Assembly (NCBI RefSeq): GCF_014534655.1
Contig: NZ_JACVVD010000010.1
Location: 1-64,000 of the forward strand
Reading direction: 5' to 3'
Length of the DNA stretch: 64,000 nt
Source: Paenibacillus sedimenti
GTDB lineage: Bacteria; Bacillota; Bacilli; Paenibacillales; NBRC-103111
The notes under the pieces are model-generated. The model saw only the letters and a program-made list of their open reading frames with translations, did no database searches and had not been told where the DNA came from. This document shows, one piece after another, positions 8,398 through 17,100 of this stretch. A program made the translations under genes and the position numbers. The first letter of the stretch is position 1; the number at the start of each line of letters is the position of its first letter.

Positions 8398-11112
8398 TTA
8401 TTTAGTTAGCCATACTCGCATCAATGAAAACAGTTGGCTTAGGCTGAGAGGTTTACTAATATAATCTGAAGCTCCAGCTTCCAGACAGATTTCCCGATCC
8501 TGTTTCATCGCTTTTGCGGTTAAGGCAATGATAGGCATGTGCTCATAGCGTGCATCTTTTCTTATCGCCCGCATCGCCTCATAACCGTCCATCACAGGCA
8601 TCATAATATCCATAAGAATCAAATCCACCTCAGGATCTTCCGCTAAAATTTCCAGGCATTCCTGACCATCGTGCGCGGCAATGACAGTTATTCCTTCATT
8701 TTCCAATGCATTGCTTAACGTAAACACATTTCTCACATCGTCATCGACAACGAGTACCTTTTTGCCTTTAAAAGCGTTCGGCTCACCGGAACTATCCGGC
8801 ATAGCTTGCACTTGTTCCAAATGGTCTGAACCATACAGAGCCGCAGAATAGGCGGCTGCCGCTTCCTTTCGAAACGATACGAATTTGCTGATTTCCTTAT
8901 CCAGTGTTGGAATATAGAGTGTAAAAGTGCTTCCTAACCCTTCAACGCTTTCCATCGTCAGACAGCCTCCTAGCAGCCCGGCCAGCTCTCTGCAAATGGA
9001 AAGCCCCAAGCCGGTCCCGCCATACTTGCGGTTCGTGGTACCATCCGCCTGACGGAACGGCTCAAAGATCAATTCCTGTTTGTCCTTAGGGATCCCGATA
9101 CCTGTATCACGCACGGATACGGCAAGAACTTGCCTATGGCTAATCGCCGGAAGCAGAGCAGCGGCCTTTTCAGGCTCGCACATCGTCAGCTCAAGCTGGA
9201 CGGAACCTTCGTGCGTAAATTTAAAGGCATTGGAGAGCAAATTCTTCATGATTTGGTAGAAGCGCTGCTCATCCGTATAAAAAGTGTCCGGAACCGATGA
9301 ATCCTGCTTTATGATGAAGCCTATATTTCTTTGTTCTGCGATCTTCCCAAACTGACTCTTGAGTACGTCCGGAAGCTCATTTAAATTCATGCTGTCAATA
9401 TGAATCTCCAACTTGCCCGCTTCAACTTTCGACAAGTCCAGAATATCGTTAATCAGCAGCAAAAGATCATTACCGGCACTATGAATGACCCCCGCATACT
9501 CTTGTTCTTCCTTCGTTAGCGTGCCCCTTCCGTTTTCCGCGAGCATTTGCGATAAAATCAATACGCTGTTAAGCGGCGTACGAAGCTCATGGGACATATT
9601 GGCCATGAACTCGGATTTGTATTGTGAGCTTTGCTGAAGCTGCTTGGCATACTCTTCGAGCGATACTTTAATGTGCTCAAGTTCCTTCGATTTCTCTTCC
9701 GCATAGCGGTTCTGCTCTTCCAATTGCTCGTTGGTGATTCGCAGCTCCTCTTGTTGGGTTTGAAGCTCTTCAGCTTGTGTCTGCAGTTCTTCGGTCAGCA
9801 TCTGCGATTCTCGCAGGAGCCGCTCTACCTCGACACGCGTCTGCACACTATGAATAATGGTGCCAAGAACTTCGAGGATTTCCTTCAGCAAATCCATATG
9901 CAGAGGTGTAAAGACATCCAAAGTAGCCAGCTCCATCACGGCAATGGCTTCATTGTTGTATTCCACCGGAACGATCAAAATGCTGCGCGGATTCGTATTT
10001 CCCAGTCCTGAAGCAATAGATATGTAATTGTCCGGCACTTTGGTCAAATGATACATCCGTTTCGCTGCGGCACTCTGGCCGACCAGGCCTTCGCCGACCC
10101 GAAACTTAAATACCCCTATTTCATCCGAATCCCCCATGGCTGCATACGAAGCCAATTTCACCATGTATCTGTTATTCTCTTGATTACGCAAGTAAAATAC
10201 GCCATAAGAAGCTCCGAATAAATCTGCCGCCTTGGTAATAAAAGTTTTGCCTAACGTCTCCAGATTAGAGATCCCCTGCAGCATACTGATAACTTCCGTT
10301 AACCTTTTCTGCTGCCATTGAATTTCCTGATGGCTCTCGAGCAAAATATTGGTGGCATCGGCAAGGTCCTTCACTTCATCATTCACATTTACACGGATGC
10401 GATGAGACATCTCACCTTTTGATGAGGCCAGCTTGATAATCGTTTTGTTCACTTGTCTCATCGTACCGACAATCGATTGAGAAATCAGTAAGGCTATCGC
10501 AAGCGAGAAAACAGAAACGATCGACAGCATAATGATTAAGGATGTACTAAGTCTCTGATGTTGAGCATCAAGCTGCTCGGACCTTTGCTTGGTCAAGCCC
10601 TTTTCTAACTTACGAAACGTTGCGAATTGAGAACGAATTTCTTCGATATCATCTTTTCCGGGATCTACCTGATACGTCTCTGTGAGAGCGCCGGACAAAT
10701 TCTTCTTTTTCATCAAAATGGAAGGATCTCCAACCTCCATGATCCAATGCTCGATAGACGCCTTAATCGCTGTAAGATTTCTCAACTGACCGGGGTTATC
10801 GGAAATGAGCAGACTCAGTTCATTGTACGATTCTCTCCATTTGAGTTCGCTGTTCTTGTAAGGTTCAAGATAAGTAACGTCTCCGGTAAGTAAGTAGCCC
10901 CACTGCGCGCTTTCCATATCCATAATCAATTTCTCAATTCGATTGGTCTCTTCATGAACGGCCAAATCATGTTCGACAATATAATTTCTATCTTTTTGAA
11001 TAGATGCAACCTGTTTGTTGATTAGAATAAATGAAATCATCAAACATAAAATGATGAACAGATAGCCGAGCATAATCTTTAAGCGAATGCCAAACCTCTT
11101 TTTCCTGAGCAT
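8398..11112 (-). CDS. Hybrid sensor histidine kinase (CHASE3-HAMP-GAF-HisKA-HATPase-REC)
   Basis: About 904 residues. TM1 near 10-30, an extracytoplasmic CHASE3 domain (MDMESAQWGYLLTGD), TM2 near 190-210, HAMP to about 265, GAF about 290-430, and a long Glu/Gln-rich coiled coil (about 435-500). HisKA has phospho-acceptor His near 508 (SHELRTPLN). HATPase shows NAFKFT and GTGLGLSI, and a C-terminal receiver has VVDDD and LMDIMMPVMDG. The ATG at 11112 is preferred because GGGAAGGG precedes it and a likely promoter -10 lies inside the longer reading. The receiver may pass phosphate onward; no output protein is adjacent except CheR. Confidence 0.93.
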   Translation of the reverse strand: MLRKKRFGIRLKIMLGYLFIILCLMISFILINKQVASIQKDRNYIVEHDLAVHEETNRIEKLIMDMESAQWGYLLTGDVTYLEPYKNSELKWRESYNELSLLISDNPGQLRNLTAIKASIEHWIMEVGDPSILMKKKNLSGALTETYQVDPGKDDIEEIRSQFATFRKLEKGLTKQRSEQLDAQHQRLSTSLIIMLSIVSVFSLAIALLISQSIVGTMRQVNKTIIKLASSKGEMSHRIRVNVNDEVKDLADATNILLESHQEIQWQQKRLTEVISMLQGISNLETLGKTFITKAADLFGASYGVFYLRNQENNRYMVKLASYAAMGDSDEIGVFKFRVGEGLVGQSAAAKRMYHLTKVPDNYISIASGLGNTNPRSILIVPVEYNNEAIAVMELATLDVFTPLHMDLLKEILEVLGTIIHSVQTRVEVERLLRESQMLTEELQTQAEELQTQQEELRITNEQLEEQNRYAEEKSKELEHIKVSLEEYAKQLQQSSQYKSEFMANMSHELRTPLNSVLILSQMLAENGRGTLTKEEQEYAGVIHSAGNDLLLLINDILDLSKVEAGKLEIHIDSMNLNELPDVLKSQFGKIAEQRNIGFIIKQDSSVPDTFYTDEQRFYQIMKNLLSNAFKFTHEGSVQLELTMCEPEKAAALLPAISHRQVLAVSVRDTGIGIPKDKQELIFEPFRQADGTTNRKYGGTGLGLSICRELAGLLGGCLTMESVEGLGSTFTLYIPTLDKEISKFVSFRKEAAAAYSAALYGSDHLEQVQAMPDSSGEPNAFKGKKVLVVDDDVRNVFTLSNALENEGITVIAAHDGQECLEILAEDPEVDLILMDIMMPVMDGYEAMRAIRKDARYEHMPIIALTAKAMKQDREICLEAGASDYISKPLSLSQLFSLMRVWLTK

Positions 11113-11155
11113 GCTTTGAGATCCCTTCCCTTTGCCGGATTCCTTATATAAATCT

Positions 11156-11183
11156 ATTATACTATGCATCCATATGATGCAAT
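11156..11183 (-). promoter_or_regulatory. Probable promoter of the hybrid kinase gene
   Basis: On the minus strand: ATTGCA (11178-11183), 16-bp spacer, perfect TATAAT (11156-11161), about 45 bp before the ATG at 11112. The -10 falls inside the longest possible reading frame and supports the shorter start. Confidence 0.45.
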
Positions 11184-11213
11184 AGTTAAATGCATGCTAT
11201 TTTACTTTACTAA

Positions 11214-11227
11214 ATTAACGCGTTAAT
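11214..11227. promoter_or_regulatory. Perfect 14-bp palindrome in a divergent promoter region
   Basis: ATTAACGCGTTAAT lies between the hybrid kinase and hisC promoters, about 26 bp before the hisC -10 (TATAAT, 11253-11258). Its symmetry and position suggest a repressor or activator site. The cognate protein is not known. Confidence 0.4.
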
Positions 11228-11277
11228 ATATTATTTAATTATCGCATTGAAGTATAATGATTAAAGGAGTGTACTCT

Positions 11278-12423
11278 ATGATGTCCGACAACATCCAGCC
11301 GATCCGGCCGCGTCAAGCTTTAAAGCAAATGAAGCCCTACTCGCCAGGCAAACCGATCTGGGAAGTAGAGCGAGAGTATGGCATTGAGAGAGTGACGAAA
11401 CTGGCCTCCAACGAGAATCCTTTGGGGCCATCCGCCCAAGCAGTGGCCGCGATTCAGGCCTACCTGGGCGAAATCCATCGTTATCCGGATGCGGACACGG
11501 TAGATCTAAGGCTTGCTCTGGCAAATAAGCTGGGCGTGACTCCCGATCATCTCATCGTGACGAATGGCGCCGACGAACTTATCACGCTTCTATCGGAGAC
11601 ATTTCTGGAACCGGAGGATGAAATTATCGTGCCGTCTCCAACCTTTAGCGAATATGAGTTTGGCGCCAATCTCATGGGCACGAAAGTCGTCCCCGTTCCC
11701 CTGCAGGAAGGATATGTTTATGATGTGGATGACATACTGGCTGCCGTTACCGAGAGAACCAAGCTGCTTTACATCTGCTCGCCGAACAATCCGACAGGCA
11801 CTTATATGACCCGAAACCATTTGCAGCGGTTGCTAAAAGAACTACCATCACGCATTCTTGTGATCTTTGACGGCGCGTATAGTCATTTTGTTACCGCAGA
11901 TGATTACTCGGACGGATTGGAGTTTGTCCGTATGGGTTATCCCATCATGGTAACGCAAACTTTTTCCAAAATATACGGGCTTGCCGGCATTCGTGTTGGT
12001 TATGGCGTGGCGGCTCCCGGCATTATTCACACGATCCGTCAAGTGAAGGAACCGTTCAACGTTAATGCTTTGGCGCAGGTCGGCGCCATTGCAGCATTGG
12101 CCGATGACGCTCATCTTGAAGCTACCCGAGAAATGAACGCACAGGGCCGAGAACAGCTGTATAAACAGCTGCAGCAGCTTGGGATACGCTTCACGCGAAG
12201 CATGAGTAATTTCGTTCTCGTCGAACTCGGTCCCGACGCCAAAAGAATCTACGAGAAGTTGATGAGTAAAGGGATCATCGTCCGCTTCGGCGGTGGATGG
12301 AATCTTCCCGAACATATCCGGATTTCGGTAGGAACGCCTGAGGACCACGAAGCTTTAATCAGCGCATTGGTAACTGTAATGGAAGAGATTGAGCTTGAAA
12401 AGAAGCTCGGTTCATTGAAGTAA
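11278..12423 (+). CDS. hisC: Histidinol-phosphate aminotransferase
   Basis: About 381 residues, PLP-dependent fold type I. It converts imidazole-acetol phosphate plus glutamate to histidinol phosphate in histidine synthesis; this family often also acts on aromatic amino acids. Visible motifs are KLASNENPLGPS (substrate loop), NGADELI, YICSPNNPTGT (cofactor Asn) and TQTFSKIYGLAGIRVGY with the Schiff-base Lys near 230. The C-terminal Arg motif is HIRISVGTPE. The ATG at 11278 has AAAGGAG eight bases upstream; a longer reading from 11257 would start in the promoter -10. It stands alone, away from other his genes. Confidence 0.93.
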   Translation: MMSDNIQPIRPRQALKQMKPYSPGKPIWEVEREYGIERVTKLASNENPLGPSAQAVAAIQAYLGEIHRYPDADTVDLRLALANKLGVTPDHLIVTNGADELITLLSETFLEPEDEIIVPSPTFSEYEFGANLMGTKVVPVPLQEGYVYDVDDILAAVTERTKLLYICSPNNPTGTYMTRNHLQRLLKELPSRILVIFDGAYSHFVTADDYSDGLEFVRMGYPIMVTQTFSKIYGLAGIRVGYGVAAPGIIHTIRQVKEPFNVNALAQVGAIAALADDAHLEATREMNAQGREQLYKQLQQLGIRFTRSMSNFVLVELGPDAKRIYEKLMSKGIIVRFGGGWNLPEHIRISVGTPEDHEALISALVTVMEEIELEKKLGSLK

Positions 12424-12435
12424 TCTCAACTAAAA

Positions 12436-12484
12436 AAGTATTTGCCAAAGCCTCGCATAAGCGGACTCCGGCAAATACTTTTTG
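12436..12484. terminator. Bidirectional intrinsic terminator after hisC
   Basis: AAGTATTTGCC ... GGCAAATACTT hairpin flanked by A6 on the left and T5 on the right. It can end hisC and whatever is transcribed leftward from the FN3 remnant. Confidence 0.85.
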
Positions 12485-12496
12485 TATTTCTATCGG

Positions 12497-12724
12497 CTAC
12501 TCTTGATTCATACTCGTATGCACCGTTACACTTGGACCGCTCGTACTCCAATTACCGGATGCGTCACCGGCCTCTACCATAAATGTATAATTTGTATTTA
12601 CTTCTAAATCTGAGAGTGTAACTTTCTTCTCGTATTCGCTTGTTGAAGCTAAGACTTTGCCTCCTGCGACGATACGGTATCCTGTAACGCCTACAAAGTC
12701 GTCCGCAGCCAGAATGACGTAATT
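12497..12724 (-). pseudogene. Remnant of a fibronectin type III domain protein
   Basis: The minus strand encodes most of one FN3 domain and a C-terminus: ADDFVGVTGYRIVAGGKVL ... VNTNYTFMVEAGDASGNWS ... then a stop. This matches the FN3 units found at the ends of secreted carbohydrate-active or cell-surface proteins in these bacteria. The 5' part of the gene is missing: the frame enters straight from the hairpin at 12725-12766, there is no RBS or signal peptide, and the Trp-containing first strand is lost. It is read as the 3' stump left by a deletion. Confidence 0.7.
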
Positions 12725-12766
12725 CGAGGGGCACCGGATCTGCATCCGGAGAGCCCCGCTTTTCGA
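12725..12766 (-). terminator. Strong hairpin after lplT, possible terminator
   Basis: An interrupted stem (CGAGGGGC-a-CCGGAT, loop CTGC, ATCCGG-aga-GCCCC, outer CGAG) lies 15 bp past the lplT stop. On the minus strand the following tract is only weakly T-rich, so it may act as an mRNA 3' stabiliser rather than a textbook terminator. It abuts the truncated FN3 remnant exactly. Confidence 0.5.
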
Positions 12767-12780
12767 GCTTGAAGATAGGG

Positions 12781-13947
12781 TTAAACGGTTTTTAACTGTT
12801 TGCGTTGAACCATGAGATAAGCCACAAATGCAGCCAATATCGCAGCTATCCCTGTAATTGACAGATCTGCTGAAATACCCGATTTGGAAATCTGCGTATA
12901 CGTGCCGACACCGATCAGCATTAATGTATTTTCTATGAAGTTTTGGACGGCGATCGTTTTGCCTGCCCCGATCATCCGTTGGCCCTTGTCCTGAAGTACG
13001 GAATTCATCGGTACAATGAATACGCCGCCGCTGAAACCGACGAGCAGCAAAAGCGCAATCGTGAGATACAGATTCGATATGAGTGTAAACAACAGAATCG
13101 AAACTATCATGATGATGCCGAACACGTAGGAATTATAATATTTTCGCGCGGGAATCAGCTTAGGCGTCATGAGTGCGCCGATCATAATGCCGATTCCTGT
13201 GACGGCCACCAGCATAGAAATTTGATCGACGGCGTGTATCCCTAAATGCGCCGGGACCCATGCGATGATGGCCAGCCGAACGACGGACGATGCCATCCAG
13301 AAGGAACCGGTGCCAACGAGCGAATATCGGGTAGAACGGTCTCTCATAAGGACGAGTAGATCGGAAGCGAACGCCTTGGCTTCTCTTGCATATTGAATAA
13401 CCGGATTACCCGGGATTCTAGGAATCATGAACGTCATCGCCAAAGAAATCAAATACAGAGCCAGACATACCGCGATCGATCCGGTTAACGACAATTTGGC
13501 TAAGAACCCTCCGCATACGGAACCCGTCAAAATCGCCAAGATCGTATAGCCCTCAATGCGGGCATTCGCACGCAGCAGATCTGTTTCCGAGCGAGTTAGC
13601 GAAGGCAGGATGCCATATTTGGCCGGGGAGTACACAGCGGCTCCAATTCCAACAATCCCATAGCTTACCGCCGGGTCAAGGTTGAAGAATAAAGCCAAGA
13701 TTCCAATCGCCTTGATGGCATTGCCCACGAGCAGCACCCCGGCCTTCGAATGTTTATCCGCGAACGCTCCTACCAAGGGGGCCAAGACCACATAAGCGAA
13801 TAAAAAGGAGGCTTGCACAACGCCAATGTAGAAACCAGGCAGAGCTTTCTGCTCAATAATGGCGAGCGTGATAAAAAGGATCATATTATCGGCGAATGCA
13901 GATAAAAACTGAGTAGAGTACAGCGTTTGCAGCGGCTTCAATTTCAT
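12781..13947 (-). CDS. lplT: Lysophospholipid transporter (MFS, LplT-like)
   Basis: A 388-residue, about 12-helix major-facilitator protein. The start region (LYSTQFLSAFADN, LVGAFADKHSKAGVL) and YSPAKYGILPSLTRSETDLLRAN... are typical of LplT, which flips 2-acyl-lysophospholipids to the inner leaflet. It lies 18 bp downstream of aas on the same strand. That is the same partnership as in E. coli, where Aas re-acylates the imported lysolipid. RBS AAGGAGAG lies upstream. The pair should repair membrane lysolipids made by phospholipases or lipoprotein maturation. Confidence 0.88.
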   Translation of the reverse strand: MKLKPLQTLYSTQFLSAFADNMILFITLAIIEQKALPGFYIGVVQASFLFAYVVLAPLVGAFADKHSKAGVLLVGNAIKAIGILALFFNLDPAVSYGIVGIGAAVYSPAKYGILPSLTRSETDLLRANARIEGYTILAILTGSVCGGFLAKLSLTGSIAVCLALYLISLAMTFMIPRIPGNPVIQYAREAKAFASDLLVLMRDRSTRYSLVGTGSFWMASSVVRLAIIAWVPAHLGIHAVDQISMLVAVTGIGIMIGALMTPKLIPARKYYNSYVFGIIMIVSILLFTLISNLYLTIALLLLVGFSGGVFIVPMNSVLQDKGQRMIGAGKTIAVQNFIENTLMLIGVGTYTQISKSGISADLSITGIAAILAAFVAYLMVQRKQLKTV

Positions 13948-13965
13948 TGGGGGGAACTCTCCTTT

Positions 13966-16119
13966 TTATAGCCCGGCATCTTGCTGCGCCATTTTTTTGA
14001 TCGAAACATAATCGATTTTTCCGCTTCCGAGCAGCGGCAATTTCTCGACATATCTAAGTTCTGACGGCATGTAGATGGGAGAATGGCCCTGCTGCTTCAT
14101 GAATTCTTTCACATGCTGAATATGGGCGTTGGGGTCATTGTGATAAATGACGATCCGTTCGCCTTTTTTCGGATCCGGCACACTTACGGCAGCGCATAAA
14201 GCCTGGGACATGGCGGATGCGACCAGTTCCTCCACCATAGGCAGAGATACTTTCTCCCCGCCTATCTTGGCAAAAGACTGCAGCCTCCCCTGAATCGTGA
14301 TAAAACCCTGCTCATCCATATGCACGACGTCTCCGCAGCTGTACCATTCCGGACAAGGGACAAAGCCTTTTTCGTGGATCAAATAGCCTTGCATCACGTT
14401 AGGGCCTTTCACGAGCAGGTTCCCTCCGTGTTCAATGCCTTCTACGGTCTCGATGCGGTATTCCATGCCCGGGAGGATGCGGCCGACGGAACCTTTTTTC
14501 ATATGGATCGGCGTGTTCAACGAAATGACCGGCGCGGTTTCCGTCGTTCCGTAACCTTCAAGGATGCGGATGCCGAACTTATCCATCCAGATTTGGCGGA
14601 CTTCTTCCTTCAGCTTCTCGGCACCGGCGACCACATAGCGGAGCGAATAAGCGTAATCATACGGATGAGCGGTCCGGGCATAAGCCGAAAGGAATGTCGA
14701 TGTGCCGAACAGAATCGTTATATTCCTGTCATATACCAGCTCCGGAATGACCTTGTAATGGAGCGGATTCGGATACAGTACGACTTTCATCCCGCTCAGA
14801 ACCGGAAGCATCGTGCCAGCCGTCAAGCCGAAAGAATGGAATATCGGCATCGCGCCGAGTATAACATCGGTCGAGTTGAAAGCAATCACCGTCCGCGCCT
14901 GTTGAATGTTGGCATAGACGTTCCGGTGCGTTAAGACAACGCCTTTGGGCTTGCTTTCGCTGCCCGAGGTGAACAGAACGATCTCGTTCTTGCCTTCGCC
15001 CACTGGCCCCTTTGCTTTAATCAAGTAATGGCCGAATCCTGTCATTTTGTCCGCGAACCGGATGCTTGCTTTGACATCCTCCAAAAAGAGAACCGTATAC
15101 CGGCCTTGTGCCGTTTGAATAAAATCGGCCAATCCCGCTTTTTCAACAAAAGCTTTGGACGTAATGATCGTCTGTACGGAAGCTGTCTCGCAGGCATCCA
15201 ACATCGTTTGTTTGCCCGCTGAGTAATTCAAGATGGCCGGCGTTACGCCTAGGCGGAACATGGAGAAAAGAGTGACGACCATGGCCGCCGCGTTGGGAAG
15301 GAGGATTGCTGTACGCTGCTGCCCTTGTAAATCCCGATTCAGACGTGCAGCCATCACATAGGATGTGATGAGCAGTTTTTTGTAGCTTAGTTCGGCTTGA
15401 AGTATAAGGTCTTCACATATCGTGAAGGAAGAACCGTGCAGCTTGGCGGCTGATAGAAGCTCATTAAACAGATTCAGCTCCGGCTTCATCCGGCTATCGA
15501 ACAAGCAATTCTGCATGCGGGTGCGGATCCATTCCGTCGCCCGTTCCTTTTGCAAGCGCATGGATTGTCCCTCGGTCATCTCCACTTGAAACGGCTCTCC
15601 GATCGAAATGCTGACAGCCGGGAACCAGATCAGTTTGAGCTTGCCTTTCATGTATGAAAGCTTGGAGTATTCCAAGCCATTGATCGCAACCGGCACCATA
15701 CGTGCGTGCGATTTCAAAGCAATGTATCCGATACCGCCGTATACTTTCATCATCGCGCCTGTTGTCGTCACCCTGCCTTCAGGGAACACGACGAGCGGCG
15801 TTCCGGCTTGCACGGTTTTCAGCATTTTTCTGACCGAATATGGATTTAACGGATCAACGGGAATATGTTTCCGGAACATCAGGATCCAGGAGAATCGCTT
15901 GGCTATTTTGGTATTGACGACGAACGCGACCTCCTCAGGTAAAATCAGCGCCAGCAGCACAGCGTCCAGCAAGGAAACGTGATTCGGAATCAAGACGGTA
16001 TGCTTGGAAAAATCCAGATGCTCCGTCCCGCTAACGCGAAGTCTGAAACAAGCCTTAATCATCGGGCTCAGAATGGGTAGAAGAAAACGCAAACCGATAT
16101 AAAACAGATGTTTGAACAT
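13966..16119 (-). CDS. aas: Bifunctional acyltransferase / acyl-ACP synthetase (Aas-like)
   Basis: 717 residues, the same size as E. coli Aas. The N-terminal PlsC acyltransferase domain (about 1-210) has the catalytic H47-x4-D52 box (NHVSLLD) and FPEGR near 113. The C-terminal part (about 220-710) is an AMP-forming synthetase with P-loop FTSGSESKPKG near 381, YGTTETAP near 521 and the hinge/Lys motif LLGSGKIDY near the end. It should activate a fatty acid on ACP and transfer it to lysophospholipid. First gene of the aas-lplT operon. The leader carries a hairpin repeat and a FapR-like dyad. Confidence 0.92.
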   Translation of the reverse strand: MFKHLFYIGLRFLLPILSPMIKACFRLRVSGTEHLDFSKHTVLIPNHVSLLDAVLLALILPEEVAFVVNTKIAKRFSWILMFRKHIPVDPLNPYSVRKMLKTVQAGTPLVVFPEGRVTTTGAMMKVYGGIGYIALKSHARMVPVAINGLEYSKLSYMKGKLKLIWFPAVSISIGEPFQVEMTEGQSMRLQKERATEWIRTRMQNCLFDSRMKPELNLFNELLSAAKLHGSSFTICEDLILQAELSYKKLLITSYVMAARLNRDLQGQQRTAILLPNAAAMVVTLFSMFRLGVTPAILNYSAGKQTMLDACETASVQTIITSKAFVEKAGLADFIQTAQGRYTVLFLEDVKASIRFADKMTGFGHYLIKAKGPVGEGKNEIVLFTSGSESKPKGVVLTHRNVYANIQQARTVIAFNSTDVILGAMPIFHSFGLTAGTMLPVLSGMKVVLYPNPLHYKVIPELVYDRNITILFGTSTFLSAYARTAHPYDYAYSLRYVVAGAEKLKEEVRQIWMDKFGIRILEGYGTTETAPVISLNTPIHMKKGSVGRILPGMEYRIETVEGIEHGGNLLVKGPNVMQGYLIHEKGFVPCPEWYSCGDVVHMDEQGFITIQGRLQSFAKIGGEKVSLPMVEELVASAMSQALCAAVSVPDPKKGERIVIYHNDPNAHIQHVKEFMKQQGHSPIYMPSELRYVEKLPLLGSGKIDYVSIKKMAQQDAGL

Positions 16120-16125
16120 GGCGGC

Positions 16126-16170
16126 ATCCCCCTAAGAGTTTTCGTAAGAAAACTGACTTCGTAAGCATAA
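16126..16170 (-). repeat. Leader element, copy A (hairpin plus SD), before aas
   Basis: On the minus strand the aas leader reads TTATGCTTACGAAGTC, a perfect 7-bp hairpin AGTTTTC-TTAC-GAAAACT (16137-16154), then TCTTAGGGGGA, with the Shine-Dalgarno G5 just before the ATG. The same element, about 90% identical by eye, precedes the yesN-type gene at 54675-54718. See findings. Confidence 0.8.
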
Positions 16171-16217
16171 GCATTGAGTTTAAAAACTCAGTTCGTCAAG
16201 GCATTTGACGGTACATC

Positions 16218-16234
16218 TTAATACCAGGTCTTAA
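16218..16234. promoter_or_regulatory. FapR-like operator upstream of aas-lplT
   Basis: TTAATACCAGGTCTTAA is a 17-bp dyad with one mismatched pair and agrees at most positions with the FapR site family (TTAGTACC-N-GGTACTAA type as I recall it). FapR represses fatty acid and phospholipid genes in Firmicutes and is released by malonyl-CoA, which fits the downstream operon. A minus-strand TACAAT lies a few bases upstream. The rest of 16171-16526 shows no gene; short frames there lack RBS. Confidence 0.45.
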
Positions 16235-16526
16235 TTACATTGTATGCCGTTCTGCGATGGCGAGTAGTACTAACTTTATCTAGTACCGTGATAACGCTTT
16301 CGGATCATGCTTTATTTTATTTTGCCGGGCCTCGATATGTTCGCTTTCTGCGGGTGAAAGTTCAGGTATTGTTGAGAGATATTGGTTGGAGATACAGTGG
16401 CGGGAAGGTAAGGCAGGAAAGAATTTACTGAACACGATAAGGGGTTTGCCGGCAAAAATGCAGGGAAGAAAAACGCCTTGCTATGAAAATGGTAAAAAAA
16501 TGCTAGATATAGTCGCCCCCGTAAAT

Positions 16527-16556
16527 TTGGTAGAGACCTTCAAGTTATGCTACAAT
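16527..16556 (+). promoter_or_regulatory. mscL promoter
   Basis: -35 TTGGTA (16527-16532), 18-bp spacer, -10 TACAAT (16551-16556), 31 bp before the mscL ATG. Confidence 0.5.
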
Positions 16557-16587
16557 GCTAACAATTCAAGTCTTCTGGAGGTTCACC

Positions 16588-17055
16588 ATGTTAAAAGAGT
16601 TTAAAGATTTCGCATTCAAAGGAAATATGGTTGATCTAGCGGTTGGGGTCATTATCGGGGGAGCTTTCGGTAAAGTCATCACATCGATCGTGAATGATTT
16701 GATTATGCCGCCGCTCGGTCTACTGATGGGAAAAGTGAATTTCAATGAGATGTTTATTGCTTTTGACGGCGGTCACTATGAGACGAGGGAGGCAGCCAAG
16801 CTAGCTAATGTGGCTACTTTCAATTACGGGGCCTTCATCTCTACTTTTCTTGATTTCCTTATTGTCGCTTTCGTTATCTTCATTGTTGTAAGACAGCTAT
16901 CCAAATTCCGCAAAAAGGAAGAGCCGAAAGAAAAAGCGCCCGCGACTAAAGAATGTCCGCATTGCTTGTCCGACATCCCAGTGCAGGCAACGCGCTGCAA
17001 GTTCTGTACCTCGGAGCTCGCATCCGGCTCCACAGTGTCAGGCAGCATTCAATGA
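16588..17055 (+). CDS. mscL: Large-conductance mechanosensitive channel with C-terminal zinc ribbon
   Basis: 155 residues. The first 110 are a normal MscL pentamer subunit: [19 protein letters not shown] (amphipathic N-helix and TM1 with gate glycines) and a second helix near 80-103. It releases solutes on hypo-osmotic shock. The tail is unusual: after a charged KKEEPKEK linker, [19 protein letters not shown] gives C123-x2-C126-x10-C137-x2-C140, a zinc-ribbon knuckle instead of the standard helical bundle. Start is the ATG at 16588 with TGGAGG upstream; an upstream ATG at 16555 lies in the promoter -10. Confidence 0.95.
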   Translation: MLKEFKDFAFKGNMVDLAVGVIIGGAFGKVITSIVNDLIMPPLGLLMGKVNFNEMFIAFDGGHYETREAAKLANVATFNYGAFISTFLDFLIVAFVIFIVVRQLSKFRKKEEPKEKAPATKECPHCLSDIPVQATRCKFCTSELASGSTVSGSIQ

Positions 17056-17061
17056 CAGCAA

Positions 17062-17100
17062 AAGCCCGAATCCTCTAAGTTATGAGGATTCGGGCTTTTT
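17062..17100. terminator. Bidirectional intrinsic terminator
   Basis: AAGCCCGAATCCTC, loop TAAGTTAT, GAGGATTCGGGCTT with T5 to the right and an A run to the left. It ends mscL and overlaps the last codons of the convergent SDR gene. Confidence 0.93.

Noticed and set aside
16386-16604. 72-codon frame before mscL
   Set aside because: No RBS, overlaps the mscL promoter and start, and is not protein-like.
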